The notes under the pieces were generated by a model, which worked only from the letters and a program-made list of their open reading frames with translations, was not told the DNA's origin and did no database searches. From Rhizorhapis sp. SPR117 (GTDB taxonomy: Bacteria; Pseudomonadota; Alphaproteobacteria; Sphingomonadales; Sphingomonadaceae): a stretch of 64,000 nucleotides of DNA. Positions within the stretch are counted from its first letter, which is position 1, and each line of letters starts with the position of its first letter. A program made the position numbers and the translations under genes. Location: NCBI RefSeq assembly GCF_021742065.1, contig NZ_JAKKIE010000009.1, forward strand, positions 1-64,000, read 5' to 3'. Positions 1-8,577 of the stretch are shown piece after piece.

Positions 1-82
1 ACCAATGGGTGTTCAATGACTTCACAACGTTCAGCATCCGGGAAAATCCAATCCCCACTGGACAAACATCATAGGAGCAATA

Positions 83-406
83 ATGATGCGCAGTTCCGGC
101 AAAAGCGATCCGCACGCACGCCTGATGCGCGCACTCCTCGATATGGCGGGAGAAGGAAGCGAGATTCTCCGGTCCACCAGTTGTCCATGGGCAAGCGCAA
201 CCTTCACCGGGGCGCAACATCTCGCGGACTTGCGCTATATAGGACCGCAGGCCCATGATCGCGCCGATAAGCTGGCCAAGGGCCTGCCCGAAGCGGAATT
301 TGCCATTCCTGGCCATATCGTCGCTGATCTATCGATAGAAAGCCGCGATCTCGGCCCGGATGAGGCGCATATGCAACTCGCCATCCTGACGGTCGAGGAT
401 TGGTAG
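83..406 (+). CDS. Conserved hypothetical protein (107 aa)
   Basis: I do not recognise a named family. The protein is small and soluble, with no signal peptide or membrane segment. It has an Arg/His-rich start (HARLMRALLDMAGEG), a central SCPWASATFTGAQH stretch and an acidic C-terminus ending in TVEDW. AGGAG lies five bases before the first of two consecutive ATG codons, so translation may start at 83 or 86. It converges on the membrane protein gene at 417-1223, leaving only ten bases between the stops. GC-rich third positions and a good ribosome-binding site make it likely to be a real gene. It looks like a lineage-specific sphingomonad protein; no function can be assigned. Confidence 0.6.
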   Translation: MMRSSGKSDPHARLMRALLDMAGEGSEILRSTSCPWASATFTGAQHLADLRYIGPQAHDRADKLAKGLPEAEFAIPGHIVADLSIESRDLGPDEAHMQLAILTVEDW

Positions 407-416
407 TAAAGCTGGC

Positions 417-1223
417 TCACGCCGCGCGGGCGGTCATTTTCCGCAACGTGCCCAATGCCGCGCGCAGCGCTTCATCAACTTCTGCGTCGATACCCGTGGG
501 CGTCGGTTCGGCAGCAATATGCGCCGGTTCCGCCCAGGTCGCCTGTCCGTCGGCTTCCGCTTCCCGCGCTCTTTTCGCAGCGACCGCATCGGCGATCAAC
601 GCGCGCCGGCGATCCATGCCCTCTTCAAGACGGTCGACCATATCGGTAATGCCCAGCGATACAAAATCGACAGGATCAGCCACATGGTTTTTGACATATG
701 GAGGCGGCGATAGGGGTTCCATCGTCATGGATGCGTCGAGTTCAAGTTCCTGCAACTCGACCTCGTCAGGACGTTCAGCCGATTTCACGGGCAATTCCGA
801 CTCTGCCAGCGATGGAAGTCCGTCAAGATCGCTGTTCATGAATATCGGGCGGCGCGGCGGTGCCTCGCTATGCGAATCGGCACGGTTGAAGAAGGGGCCG
901 GTGTCCTCATCCTCATAGCCGATCTCATAGCCAAGCTGGATCAATGGCGCTCCACGCCGTCGCAACCGCATCGTCAGCACTTGAAGCCCCAGGGCAATCG
1001 CCATGACACCGACACCCGATGCGAATGCAAGGATCAGACGCGCCTTTTCACCCAATGGCGGAACCGCAGTCGAAATTACGCCGGAAATGCCCGAAGATGC
1101 GACGACTTTTTCAATCAGCCCGATGGGTGTGAACATGACCACGGCGGCGACAACGCCACCTGCCATGATCGCCACGACCGCACCGGCGGACGAACCGCGC
1201 TTTTTCCCAATCCGAATTGCCAT
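417..1223 (-). CDS. Hypothetical membrane protein with acidic tail
   Basis: A 268-residue protein with two predicted membrane segments: one at about residues 13-33 (AGAVVAIMAGGVVAAVVMF) and one at about 62-80 (ARLILAFASGVGVMAIALG). A basic MRLRRRG stop-transfer patch follows, then a long, acidic, Pro/Glu-rich and probably disordered cytoplasmic region. The last about 80 residues are Ala/Glu/Arg-rich and possibly helical. No catalytic motif is visible. It lies 15 bases downstream of, and on the same strand as, the exosortase-A-associated glycosyltransferase, so the two are probably co-transcribed and it may belong to the envelope/exopolysaccharide locus. That role is inferred from position only. 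Confidence 0.7.
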   Translation of the reverse strand: MAIRIGKKRGSSAGAVVAIMAGGVVAAVVMFTPIGLIEKVVASSGISGVISTAVPPLGEKARLILAFASGVGVMAIALGLQVLTMRLRRRGAPLIQLGYEIGYEDEDTGPFFNRADSHSEAPPRRPIFMNSDLDGLPSLAESELPVKSAERPDEVELQELELDASMTMEPLSPPPYVKNHVADPVDFVSLGITDMVDRLEEGMDRRRALIADAVAAKRAREAEADGQATWAEPAHIAAEPTPTGIDAEVDEALRAALGTLRKMTARAA

Positions 1224-1238
1224 GCTATTCTCCTACCG

Positions 1239-2459
1239 TCAGGCCGCTTTCGCCGCCGGAGCGGTTGCAAGAAGCCGTTGGTAAACCGGTTCGTAACGCG
1301 AAATGTTTGACGACCAGTTACGATCGCGTTCGACAAAGGCACGCGCCGTCCGCCGCCTTTCATCCCACATGCCTCGATTATCCAGCAAATTGGCCAGCGC
1401 ATCAGCCATGGCCCATGGCTCACCGGGCGGAAACAATGTGCCGGTGACGCCATCCTCAATCAGTTCACGATGCCCGCCGACGCTGGATGCTGCCACCAGC
1501 CGTCCCTGCGCCATAGCTTCCAGCGGTTTCAGCGGCGTCACCAGTTCGGTCAGGCGCATCGCCTTGCGCGGATAAGCGAGAATGTCGATCAGGCTGTAAT
1601 ATTTCTCCACTTCGTCATGCGGCACCTGGCCAGCAAAGACGATATGGGCAGCAACCGGCGATGCGGCGGCTTGGGCGCGCAAGACGGATTCCCTCGGCCC
1701 GCCACCGACCAGCAGCAATTTCGCTCTGGGTCGCCGGGTCAGCAACACCGGCATGGCGGCGATCAGATCGTCCAGCCCCTCATAATCGTAAAAGCTGCCG
1801 ATAAAGCCGATGACATCCGCGTTATCAAGGCCCAGATGCGTTCGCAATACAGGGTCCGGCGGCACTGGCGCACCGAACATATCCATGTCGACACCATTGG
1901 GCGACACAATGATCTTGTCCGCGGCAACACCCCGCGCAAGCAGGTCCTGCTTCAAGCCGTCGCAGATCACCGCCACGGCGTCAGCAGCACGCACGGCGCG
2001 GCTTTCCAACTGGCGCGTCAGCCAATAGCGAGCCGACCCTTCTGTCCCGGTGCCATTGCCAACTGCCGCATCCTCCCAGAATGCTCGGATTTCATAAACA
2101 AGCGGCAAGTGATGCCGCTTTGCGACGCGCATGGCCGCCAGCGCATTCAACACCGGCGAATGAGCGTGCAACAGATCAGGCTTCCAACGCCGCACCACAT
2201 CGTCCACTTTGCTGGCCAGTGCGCCGATTTCCCGCCATTCCCGTATCGGCGAGTGTCCAACGGCTTCCGCTCGCGTGCGGTGGAATGTCAGGCCATCGAC
2301 GGTTTCCACGTCAGGTCCCTTCGCGGTGTGACGATTCCCGGTGACACCGGCAACGTCCCACCCCTTTACAATCTGTGCCTTCAATATCGCGCGCGTGCGA
2401 AAGGTGTAGCCGCTATGCATCGGCAGGCTGTGATCCAGTATGTGCAGAATGCGAGTCAT
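1239..2459 (-). CDS. Glycosyltransferase, exosortase A system-associated (GT4)
   Basis: A 406-residue GT-B-fold glycosyltransferase of the GT4 type. The N-terminus (MTRILHILDHSLPMHSGYTF) is typical of the glycosyltransferases found in exosortase A (XrtA) loci. The C-terminal nucleotide-sugar domain starts near SPNGVDMDMFG and carries the acidic GT4 motif KPLEAMAQG followed by SVGGHRELIEDG. It probably adds a sugar to a lipid-linked or exported polysaccharide at the cytoplasmic face of the membrane; donor and acceptor cannot be read from sequence. I start at the internal ATG at 2459, since the six upstream codons (MRRPGT) do not match the family start. The O-ligase gene at 2836 is divergent, with a palindromic repeat in between. 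The rest of the XrtA cluster is not in the window. Confidence 0.85.
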   Translation of the reverse strand: MTRILHILDHSLPMHSGYTFRTRAILKAQIVKGWDVAGVTGNRHTAKGPDVETVDGLTFHRTRAEAVGHSPIREWREIGALASKVDDVVRRWKPDLLHAHSPVLNALAAMRVAKRHHLPLVYEIRAFWEDAAVGNGTGTEGSARYWLTRQLESRAVRAADAVAVICDGLKQDLLARGVAADKIIVSPNGVDMDMFGAPVPPDPVLRTHLGLDNADVIGFIGSFYDYEGLDDLIAAMPVLLTRRPRAKLLLVGGGPRESVLRAQAAASPVAAHIVFAGQVPHDEVEKYYSLIDILAYPRKAMRLTELVTPLKPLEAMAQGRLVAASSVGGHRELIEDGVTGTLFPPGEPWAMADALANLLDNRGMWDERRRTARAFVERDRNWSSNISRYEPVYQRLLATAPAAKAA

Positions 2460-2556
2460 TGTGCCCGGTCTTCGCACGGAAGGATTAACGCGACGTCAAC
2501 CCCGTTGTTCTAGGGTTGGAACAGGGTTTGAGGCGAGAGGTCCATAACCTCTTTGC

Positions 2557-2646
2557 CGTCATTCCCGTGAAGGCGGGAATCCATCTCGCTTCGTCGCGTC
2601 AAGCGGATGGTTCAGGAGATGGGTTCCCGCCTTCGCGGGAATGACG
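2557..2646. repeat. REPIN-like inverted pair of palindromic repeats
   Basis: Two near-identical arms in inverted orientation begin and end with CGTCATTCCCG and CGGGAATGACG. Each arm contains its own hairpin (ATTCCCG..CGGGAAT on the left, TTCCCGC..GCGGGAA on the right), separated by about 30 bases. Two REP palindromes in inverted orientation are the layout of a REPIN. The element sits between the divergent glycosyltransferase and O-ligase transcription units. It has no coding capacity and is probably dispersed elsewhere in the genome, which cannot be seen here. Confidence 0.7.
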
Positions 2647-2675
2647 AATTGTAAGGGGTAGAATGGTTTCGGGAC

Positions 2676-2843
2676 ATGATCGATAATTTCTCCCTGCTCG
2701 TCAGCCACGGCCTGATCCTGCTTGCCGCCTGGCGTCTGGTCTTCCGGCCCGATCTGGACGTCGAAGCGCCGCCGTCCAAAGCGGAAGCGCCTGTAACGCT
2801 ATTCAGCCGCCCGTCAGTCCAAAAGGACGGCGACGATGCGTGA
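2676..2843 (+). CDS. Small ORF (55 aa) coupled to the O-ligase
   Basis: An ATG opens a 55-codon frame: a hydrophobic N-terminal helix (SLLVSHGLILLAAWRLVF), then a charged, Pro/Ala-rich tail ending in QKDGDDA. Its TGA lies inside the first codons of the O-ligase gene, giving an eight-base ATGCGTGA overlap typical of translational coupling. The single hydrophobic helix suggests an inner-membrane peptide with a cytoplasmic tail. The ligase has no obvious ribosome-binding site of its own outside this frame, which supports the ORF being translated. I recognise no family. The alternative is a non-coding leader, but the overlap and codon choice favour a gene. Confidence 0.55.
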   Translation: MIDNFSLLVSHGLILLAAWRLVFRPDLDVEAPPSKAEAPVTLFSRPSVQKDGDDA

Positions 2844-4200
2844 TCTCGTCTTTGTTGCATTCCTTGCCGCATTCCTGGGACTGGGGTTCAAGCGGCCGTT
2901 CATCTTCGTCTTGGCTTATGCCTATATCGACATTGTTTCGCCCCAGCGCCTGTCCTATTTCCTGCTGAACAGCGTTCCGATTTCGCTGATCGCCTTTGCT
3001 CTGGCAGTGGTGGCGTGGTTTGCCGTCGATGACAAGCGCGACAGCCGCTTCACCTGGCGACAAGGCTTGATCCTGACGCTGCTTCTTTATTGCGGTCTCA
3101 CCACTCTATACGCCGATTTCCCCATAGAGGCGCAGGCCAAATGGGATTGGGTATGGAAGGCGTTGGTCTTCGCCGCCTTCCTGCCGCTGACGCTGCGCAC
3201 GAAATTGCGGATTGAGGCGCTCAGCCTTGTCATGGTGCTGTGCGCCAGTTCGATTATCATCACCGGCGGCATCAAGACGATGCTGTCGGGTGGCGGTTAC
3301 GGCGTGTTGAACCTGATGGTCGATAATAACAGTGGCCTGTATGAAGGCAGCATCATTTCGACAGTCGCCATCTGCATCATTCCATTAATCCTGTATCTGT
3401 CGAAATGGAGCACCATCTTTCCCAGCGACTGGCGCGTGAAGCTGTTCGCCTGGGGCCTGTGCTTTGCCTGTCTGCTGATTCCTATCGGCACGGAAGCGCG
3501 CACCGGCCTTGTCTGCGCAGCATTCCTTATCCTGCTGTTCCTGCGTCATGCCAAACGGCGCGTCCTGTATGCTGCCTTGCTTGGCATTACGGGGTTGATG
3601 GCGATTCCCTTTTTACCGTCCAGCTTTACCAATCGCATGGACACGATCCAGAATTATCAAGCCGATCAATCCGCTTCGACCCGGATAGCCGTGTGGAAAT
3701 GGACGTGGGAATATGTGCAGGAACATCCGCTGGGCGGCGGATTCGAAGCCTATCGCCAGAACACATTGCGCTATGACGCGAAAAAGGTGGAAGGCACTGG
3801 CGCGATTCAAGAGGTTGAGCGCGAAACCATCGTCGATGAAGGCCGCGCCTATCATAGCAGCTATTTCGAAATGCTGGGGGAACAGGGCTTTCCCGGCCTG
3901 ATCCTCTGGCTGGTCCTGAATTTCGGGTGCGTTCTGCGCATGGAACTGGTGCGGCGCAAATATGAAAAGCGCACGGAACCGGATGTCCAGTGGGTCGCGC
4001 CCTATGCGCTCGCCATGCAACAGGGGCATCTGGTCTATCTGGTCGGATCGCTGTTCGTCGGCATCGCTTTTCAGCCGTTCGTCTTCATGCTGATCGCGCT
4101 GCAAATCGGCCTGGACAGCTATTTGCGCCGTCGCGAAAAGGAGGCCGCGTGGCAACCGCTCAGCGCAACGATCCGGGGGCTTACGACCAGGGCGGCGTGA
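2836..4200 (+). CDS. Putative O-glycosylation ligase, exosortase A-associated
   Basis: A 454-residue polytopic membrane protein of the Wzy/O-antigen-ligase superfamily. The N-terminus (RDLVFVAFLAAFLGLGF, then YAYIDIVSPQRLSYF) is characteristic of the exosortase A-associated ligase subgroup. About ten to twelve hydrophobic segments flank a large periplasmic loop at about residues 255-345 that contains the conserved HPLGGGFEAYR stretch and AYHSSYFEMLGEQG. The loop His and Arg residues are the expected ligase determinants. It would transfer or polymerise glycan from undecaprenyl carriers at the periplasmic face, possibly onto PEP-CTERM-type proteins; the acceptor is unknown. It overlaps the 55-codon ORF upstream and ends three bases from the convergent ABC exporter gene. 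Confidence 0.85.
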   Translation: MRDLVFVAFLAAFLGLGFKRPFIFVLAYAYIDIVSPQRLSYFLLNSVPISLIAFALAVVAWFAVDDKRDSRFTWRQGLILTLLLYCGLTTLYADFPIEAQAKWDWVWKALVFAAFLPLTLRTKLRIEALSLVMVLCASSIIITGGIKTMLSGGGYGVLNLMVDNNSGLYEGSIISTVAICIIPLILYLSKWSTIFPSDWRVKLFAWGLCFACLLIPIGTEARTGLVCAAFLILLFLRHAKRRVLYAALLGITGLMAIPFLPSSFTNRMDTIQNYQADQSASTRIAVWKWTWEYVQEHPLGGGFEAYRQNTLRYDAKKVEGTGAIQEVERETIVDEGRAYHSSYFEMLGEQGFPGLILWLVLNFGCVLRMELVRRKYEKRTEPDVQWVAPYALAMQQGHLVYLVGSLFVGIAFQPFVFMLIALQIGLDSYLRRREKEAAWQPLSATIRGLTTRAA

Positions 4201-4203
4201 CGA

Positions 4204-5997
4204 TTACGCCGCCACCCCGTCAAATTGCAGGCTGGCAAGGCGCGCATACAGGCCGCCCTTGCGCGTCAGATCGTCATGCCGCCCTTCCTCGACAATTCGT
4301 CCCGCATCCATCACCACAATCCTGTCGGCGGCGCGCACCGTGGCAAGGCGATGGGCGATGACGATCGTGGTGCGTTCCCGCATCAAACGGTCGAGCGCGT
4401 CCTGCACCAGTCGTTCGGATTCTGCATCCAGCGCGGATGTCGCCTCGTCCAACAGCAGGATCGGCGCATCGCGCAACAACGCGCGGGCGATGGCGACGCG
4501 CTGACGCTGGCCGCCGGACAGGCGCGCACCGTCTTCGCCCATGAATGTATCCAGCCCTTCCGGCAAGGCGCGCAGGAAATCTTCGGCATTGGCGGCGCGC
4601 GCCGCGGCCCAGATTTCTTCGTCGCCTGCGTCCCATTTGCCATAGCGCAGGTTGTCACGGGCCGATGCAGCAAAAATTACCATTTCCTGCGGCACCATCG
4701 CCATATGGGCGCGAATGTCGGCTGGATCGGCAAGCCGCAAGTCAATGCCATTGAGGCAAATCTTGCCCTCATCAGGATCGTAAAAACGCTGGGCAAGCTG
4801 CAGCAGCGTCGACTTTCCCGCGCCCGATGGACCAACCACAGCGACCGTTTCCCCCGGCTGGATATTCAGGGAGAAATCATCGAGCGCCTTGACTTCCCTT
4901 CGCGTGGGATAACGAAAGGTCACCCGGTCAAAGGTGATCTGTCCCCGTTCCGTATCGGGAATCGCAACCGGATTGGCAGGCGGCGCGATGCCGGGTTCTT
5001 CCATCAGCAATTCGCCCAGCCGCCCAGCCGCGCCCGCGCCGCGCAGCAAGTTGCCGTAGGTTTCAGTCAGGGCTCCAAAGGCGCCCGCGACCAACGCGCC
5101 GGTCAGCACGAAGGCGGCAATGGCGCCGCCCGACATCCGACCGGAGGCCACGTCCAGGGCACCCTGCCACATGATCATCGTGATCGATCCAAAAATGATG
5201 GCAATAACCACCGCCGTCATGAAAGACCGCATTACGATCCGCCGGCGGGCAATGCCGAATGCAGCCTCCACCGCCGTTGCAAATCGCCCCGCCTCGCGCT
5301 CTTCCTGTCCAAAGGCCTGGACGATCTTCATTGCGCCCAGCACTTCAGCAACGGTCGCCCCCACGTCGGCCACCCGATCCTGACTGGACCGTGACAACGC
5401 GCGCAGGCGACGACCAATAAGTACGATCGGCAGGATCACGACCGGGATACCCAGCAGCAGCATAGCCGTCAGCTTGGGCGCCAGCGTGAACAGATAGATA
5501 ACCCCGCCGATACCCATCACCACATTGCGCAAGGCAACCGAAACAGTCGTTCCGACCACCTGTTCGATGATCGCCGTGTCCGCGGTCAGGCGCGAAGCGA
5601 TTTCCGAGGGGCGATTCTCTTCGAAAAATGCCGGCGCGAGTCGCAACAGATTATGTTGCACCGCAGTCCGCATATCTGCGATGACGCGCTCCCCCAGCCA
5701 GGATACGAAATAAAAGCGCGCGGCTGTCGCCAACGCCAGAACGATCACGATCATCAACAGATAATGAAAATAAGGCGTAATATCCCCACCGCTGGCGGCA
5801 AAGCCTTTGTCGATCACCCGCTTGAAACCGCTGGGAATCGCCAGAGTCGCGCCCGAGGCCAGCAAAAGCGAAAATGCGGCACCGACAAGACGCCCGGGAT
5901 AGCGAGCCGCATAGCGCCAGATCAGCTGCAAATTACCGATCTGACGCGTTTTGCCGTCAGCATTTACAGTCTGGGGCGAACCGCGTTTTTTTTCCAT
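4204..5997 (-). CDS. MsbA-like ABC exporter (fused permease and ATPase)
   Basis: A 597-residue half-transporter expected to act as a homodimer. The N-terminal half has six membrane helices beginning near residue 30 (LVGAAFSLLLASGATLAIPSG). The C-terminal ATPase domain carries Walker A GPSGAGKST, signature LSGGQRQR, Walker B ILLLDEATSALD and the switch histidine in IVIAHRLATV. This is the ABCB/MsbA type, exporting lipids, lipopolysaccharide precursors or drugs; the substrate is not fixed by sequence. I use the ATG at 5997 (MEKKRGS), because the twelve upstream codons look like leader. It is convergent with the XrtA O-ligase and divergent from phaZ, so a role in envelope glycolipid export is possible but inferred from location. 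Confidence 0.85.
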   Translation of the reverse strand: MEKKRGSPQTVNADGKTRQIGNLQLIWRYAARYPGRLVGAAFSLLLASGATLAIPSGFKRVIDKGFAASGGDITPYFHYLLMIVIVLALATAARFYFVSWLGERVIADMRTAVQHNLLRLAPAFFEENRPSEIASRLTADTAIIEQVVGTTVSVALRNVVMGIGGVIYLFTLAPKLTAMLLLGIPVVILPIVLIGRRLRALSRSSQDRVADVGATVAEVLGAMKIVQAFGQEEREAGRFATAVEAAFGIARRRIVMRSFMTAVVIAIIFGSITMIMWQGALDVASGRMSGGAIAAFVLTGALVAGAFGALTETYGNLLRGAGAAGRLGELLMEEPGIAPPANPVAIPDTERGQITFDRVTFRYPTRREVKALDDFSLNIQPGETVAVVGPSGAGKSTLLQLAQRFYDPDEGKICLNGIDLRLADPADIRAHMAMVPQEMVIFAASARDNLRYGKWDAGDEEIWAAARAANAEDFLRALPEGLDTFMGEDGARLSGGQRQRVAIARALLRDAPILLLDEATSALDAESERLVQDALDRLMRERTTIVIAHRLATVRAADRIVVMDAGRIVEEGRHDDLTRKGGLYARLASLQFDGVAA

Positions 5998-6045
5998 GAA
6001 TTGCGCCCTAGCAGTCGCTTGGGCTCGCCTCAATCGGCTTTATGC

Positions 6046-6060
6046 TATACTGCAATGCAC
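6046..6060 (+). promoter_or_regulatory. Candidate -10 and PhaR-like TGC site before phaZ
   Basis: TATACT (6046-6051) resembles a -10 box. It overlaps CTGCAATGCAC, close to the CTGC-N3-GCAG pattern known for the PHA repressor PhaR in Paracoccus and relatives. No good -35 box is visible at normal spacing. The site lies about 75 bases before the PHA depolymerase start, in the divergent spacer with the ABC exporter. The last base of the second half-site deviates, so the match is suggestive only. Confidence 0.3.
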
Positions 6061-6132
6061 AACAGTCGTATATAAGGGCTGATGTCGCACGTTCGCTTCA
6101 CAGGCGGCGGGGGAATATAAAAGGACCTTTGA

Positions 6133-7350
6133 ATGCTTTACGACGCCTACGAAGTGCAGCGCAGCTTGCTGGCGGGGGCCAGCGCATTTGCAAATGCAAG
6201 CGTGGAATTGCTCAACAACCCTGCCAACCCTTTCGCCTATTTCGGCGGTGGCCCCGTCCTGGCATCGGCTTTGGACGTTTTTGCTCATGCCTCTGCACCG
6301 CGCGGCAAACCAAAATTCAATCTGCCATTTACCGAAATTGACGGAAAGCAGGTTCCCGTCACCGAAAAAATTGAATGCCGCAAGACGTTCGGCCAGCTGA
6401 AACATTTCATACGCGAAGGTGCTGATAAAGACCCCAAACTGCTCATCGTAGCGCCGATGTCCGGCCATTTCGCCACATTGCTGCGCGGCACGGTCGAACG
6501 GATGCTGCCGGGTCATGACGTATATATCACCGACTGGCGCGATGCCCGCGATGTACCCTTGTCGGAAGGCCACTTCGATCTGGATGATTATATCGATTAT
6601 GTGATCGCGTTTCTGGAACATATCGGACCGGGCGCACATATGTTGGCAGTGTGCCAGCCTTCAGTGCCCTGCTATGCCGCAGCATGTGTTATGGCGGCGG
6701 ACGCAAATCCGGCACGGCCCAAAACGCTCACCATGATGGGTGGTCCGATCGACACGCGCAAAGCACCAACAGTGGTCAACACCCTCGCGACGGAAAGGCC
6801 GCTTTCCTGGTTCGAATCGAACGTGGTGGCGACCGTGCCGTTCCAATATCCCGGCGCGGGGCGAAAAGTGTATCCCGGCTTCATGCAATTGGCGGGATTC
6901 ATGAGCATGAACCTTGGCAATCACCTGAAAAGCCACTGGGAGATGTACAAACATCTGGTTGAAGGTGATGGCGAAAGTGCCGATGCGACCAAGGATTTCT
7001 ATGATGAATATCGCTCGGTCTGCGACATGACCGCCGAATTCTACCTGCAAACCGTGCGAGAGGTGTTCCAGGAACATAGTCTGCCGCGCGGTAAATTTGA
7101 CCATCGCGGCAAACGAATCGATCCTGGCGCGATCACCGACATCGGCATTCTCGCCATCGAAGGAGAGCGCGACGATATCTCCGGCGTCGGCCAAACCAAG
7201 GCAGCGATCACGATTTCAACCGGCCTGCCCGAAACGCACAAGAAATATTATCTGGCCGAAACCGTTGGCCATTATGGCATTTTCAACGGCGGAAAATGGC
7301 GCACCAAAATCGCACCAGTCGTGGAAGACTGGATTCGCCAGCATAATTGA
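6133..7350 (+). CDS. phaZ: Intracellular polyhydroxyalkanoate depolymerase
   Basis: A 405-residue cytoplasmic depolymerase of the alpha/beta-hydrolase fold, matching the intracellular PHB depolymerase family from its N-terminus (MLYDAYEVQRSLLAGASAFA) to the C-terminal region ending in HYGIFNGGKWR. It releases 3-hydroxyalkanoate units from stored granules under carbon limitation. The nucleophile-elbow motif reads AVCQPSVP, with Cys174 in place of the usual lipase-box Ser; a cysteine here is known for the Ralstonia-type intracellular enzymes. The distal HYG histidine near the C-terminus is a candidate catalytic residue. No phaC, phasin or phaR gene lies in the window. It is convergent with mnmA, with only a five-base gap. 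AAGGACC lies seven bases before the ATG and fits as ribosome-binding site. Confidence 0.9.
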   Translation: MLYDAYEVQRSLLAGASAFANASVELLNNPANPFAYFGGGPVLASALDVFAHASAPRGKPKFNLPFTEIDGKQVPVTEKIECRKTFGQLKHFIREGADKDPKLLIVAPMSGHFATLLRGTVERMLPGHDVYITDWRDARDVPLSEGHFDLDDYIDYVIAFLEHIGPGAHMLAVCQPSVPCYAAACVMAADANPARPKTLTMMGGPIDTRKAPTVVNTLATERPLSWFESNVVATVPFQYPGAGRKVYPGFMQLAGFMSMNLGNHLKSHWEMYKHLVEGDGESADATKDFYDEYRSVCDMTAEFYLQTVREVFQEHSLPRGKFDHRGKRIDPGAITDIGILAIEGERDDISGVGQTKAAITISTGLPETHKKYYLAETVGHYGIFNGGKWRTKIAPVVEDWIRQHN

Positions 7351-7355
7351 TATGT

Positions 7356-8465
7356 TCAGGCGACTGCGGCCAGATCGACCGCCACGGTTTCCTCTATCCA
7401 GCCGCCGCCCAGCACGCGCTCTCCATCATACAACACAGCCGCCTGCCCCGGTGCGACCCCATATTCGGTTGAACCGAAATGCAGCATATCCCCATCCAGG
7501 AGCGCGGGGACCGGTTTGGCAAGTGAGCGAACCTTGGCCTGACAGGGTCCGGTAAAGTCACCGCCAAGCCAGTTGATGTCCGCAATCCGAGCAGCCCGCA
7601 CGGCCAGCGCCTGTCTGGGACCAACGATTACACGCTTTTGCGCAGGGTCGAGACGGATGACATAGAGCGGTTCGGGCTGACCGCCAATTTCCAGGCCCTT
7701 CCGCTGACCCACAGTATAGTGGATCATCCCCTTGTGCCTGCCCAGCAGGCGACCGTCGACATGGACGATTTCACCGCCGTCATCCGCGTCGGGACGCACC
7801 TTGCGCACGATTTTTGCATAGTCGCCATCGGGCACGAAACAGATGTCCTGGCTGTCGGGCTTCATCGCAACCGCGAGACCAAGCGACTGAGCGATTTCGC
7901 GCACTTGCGGCTTGGGCATGCCACCCAAAGGAAAGCGCAGATAATCAAGCTGGTCCTGCGTGGTGGCAAATAGAAAATAGCTCTGATCGCGCGCGGGATC
8001 AGCGGCGCGGTGCAGTTCCGCTCCGTTTGCACCTGTGACGCGCCGGACATAATGCCCAGTCGCAAGGCAGTCGGCACCCAGATCGCGGGCGAGCGTGAAA
8101 AGATCGGTGAACTTCACCCCCATATTGCATTTGACGCACGGGATAGGTGTACGGCCGGCCATATATTCGTTGGCAAAATCCTCTATCACCTGTTCACGAA
8201 AGCGGCTTTCATAGTCGAAAACATAATGGGCAATGCCCAATTTATCGGCGACAGCGCGCGCATCGCGGATGTCCTGTCCCGCACAGCAACTACCCGTGCG
8301 GCCGGTGGCAGCGCCATGATCATATAGCTGCAACGTGATCCCAATGGTTTCCGCACCCGTACGCGCCGCCAGCGCGGCGACGACGCTGCTATCGACACCG
8401 CCAGACATGGCAACGACGATGCGTCGGGCTTGCATCGGACCCTCAAGTTGGAAATCGGCTGTCAT
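7356..8465 (-). CDS. mnmA: tRNA-specific 2-thiouridylase
   Basis: A 369-residue enzyme that thiolates uridine-34 in the wobble position of tRNA for Lys, Glu and Gln, using sulfur relayed from a cysteine desulfurase. The ATP-pyrophosphatase P-loop reads SGGVDSSV near residue 20. The first catalytic cysteine lies in TPIPCVKCN and the second in [10 protein letters not shown]; the central domain contains [10 protein letters not shown] and the C-terminal domain is a beta-barrel. I start at the ATG at 8465 ([10 protein letters not shown]), which leaves a short extension before the P-loop; the upstream in-frame ATG adds 17 unlikely residues, and a later ATG (MQARRIV) is also possible. It is a single gene with no evident operon partner. 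Confidence 0.93.
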   Translation of the reverse strand: MTADFQLEGPMQARRIVVAMSGGVDSSVVAALAARTGAETIGITLQLYDHGAATGRTGSCCAGQDIRDARAVADKLGIAHYVFDYESRFREQVIEDFANEYMAGRTPIPCVKCNMGVKFTDLFTLARDLGADCLATGHYVRRVTGANGAELHRAADPARDQSYFLFATTQDQLDYLRFPLGGMPKPQVREIAQSLGLAVAMKPDSQDICFVPDGDYAKIVRKVRPDADDGGEIVHVDGRLLGRHKGMIHYTVGQRKGLEIGGQPEPLYVIRLDPAQKRVIVGPRQALAVRAARIADINWLGGDFTGPCQAKVRSLAKPVPALLDGDMLHFGSTEYGVAPGQAAVLYDGERVLGGGWIEETVAVDLAAVA

Positions 8466-8577
8466 GATGGCGGTGCATATATGCGCTGTGACCGCTCCAC
8501 GCCAGTCCCCCGGCATTAACGAAGATTTCAGTCAGGCTTAACAGGTTCTGACCGGCAGGTTTACGGAGCCTTATCCA

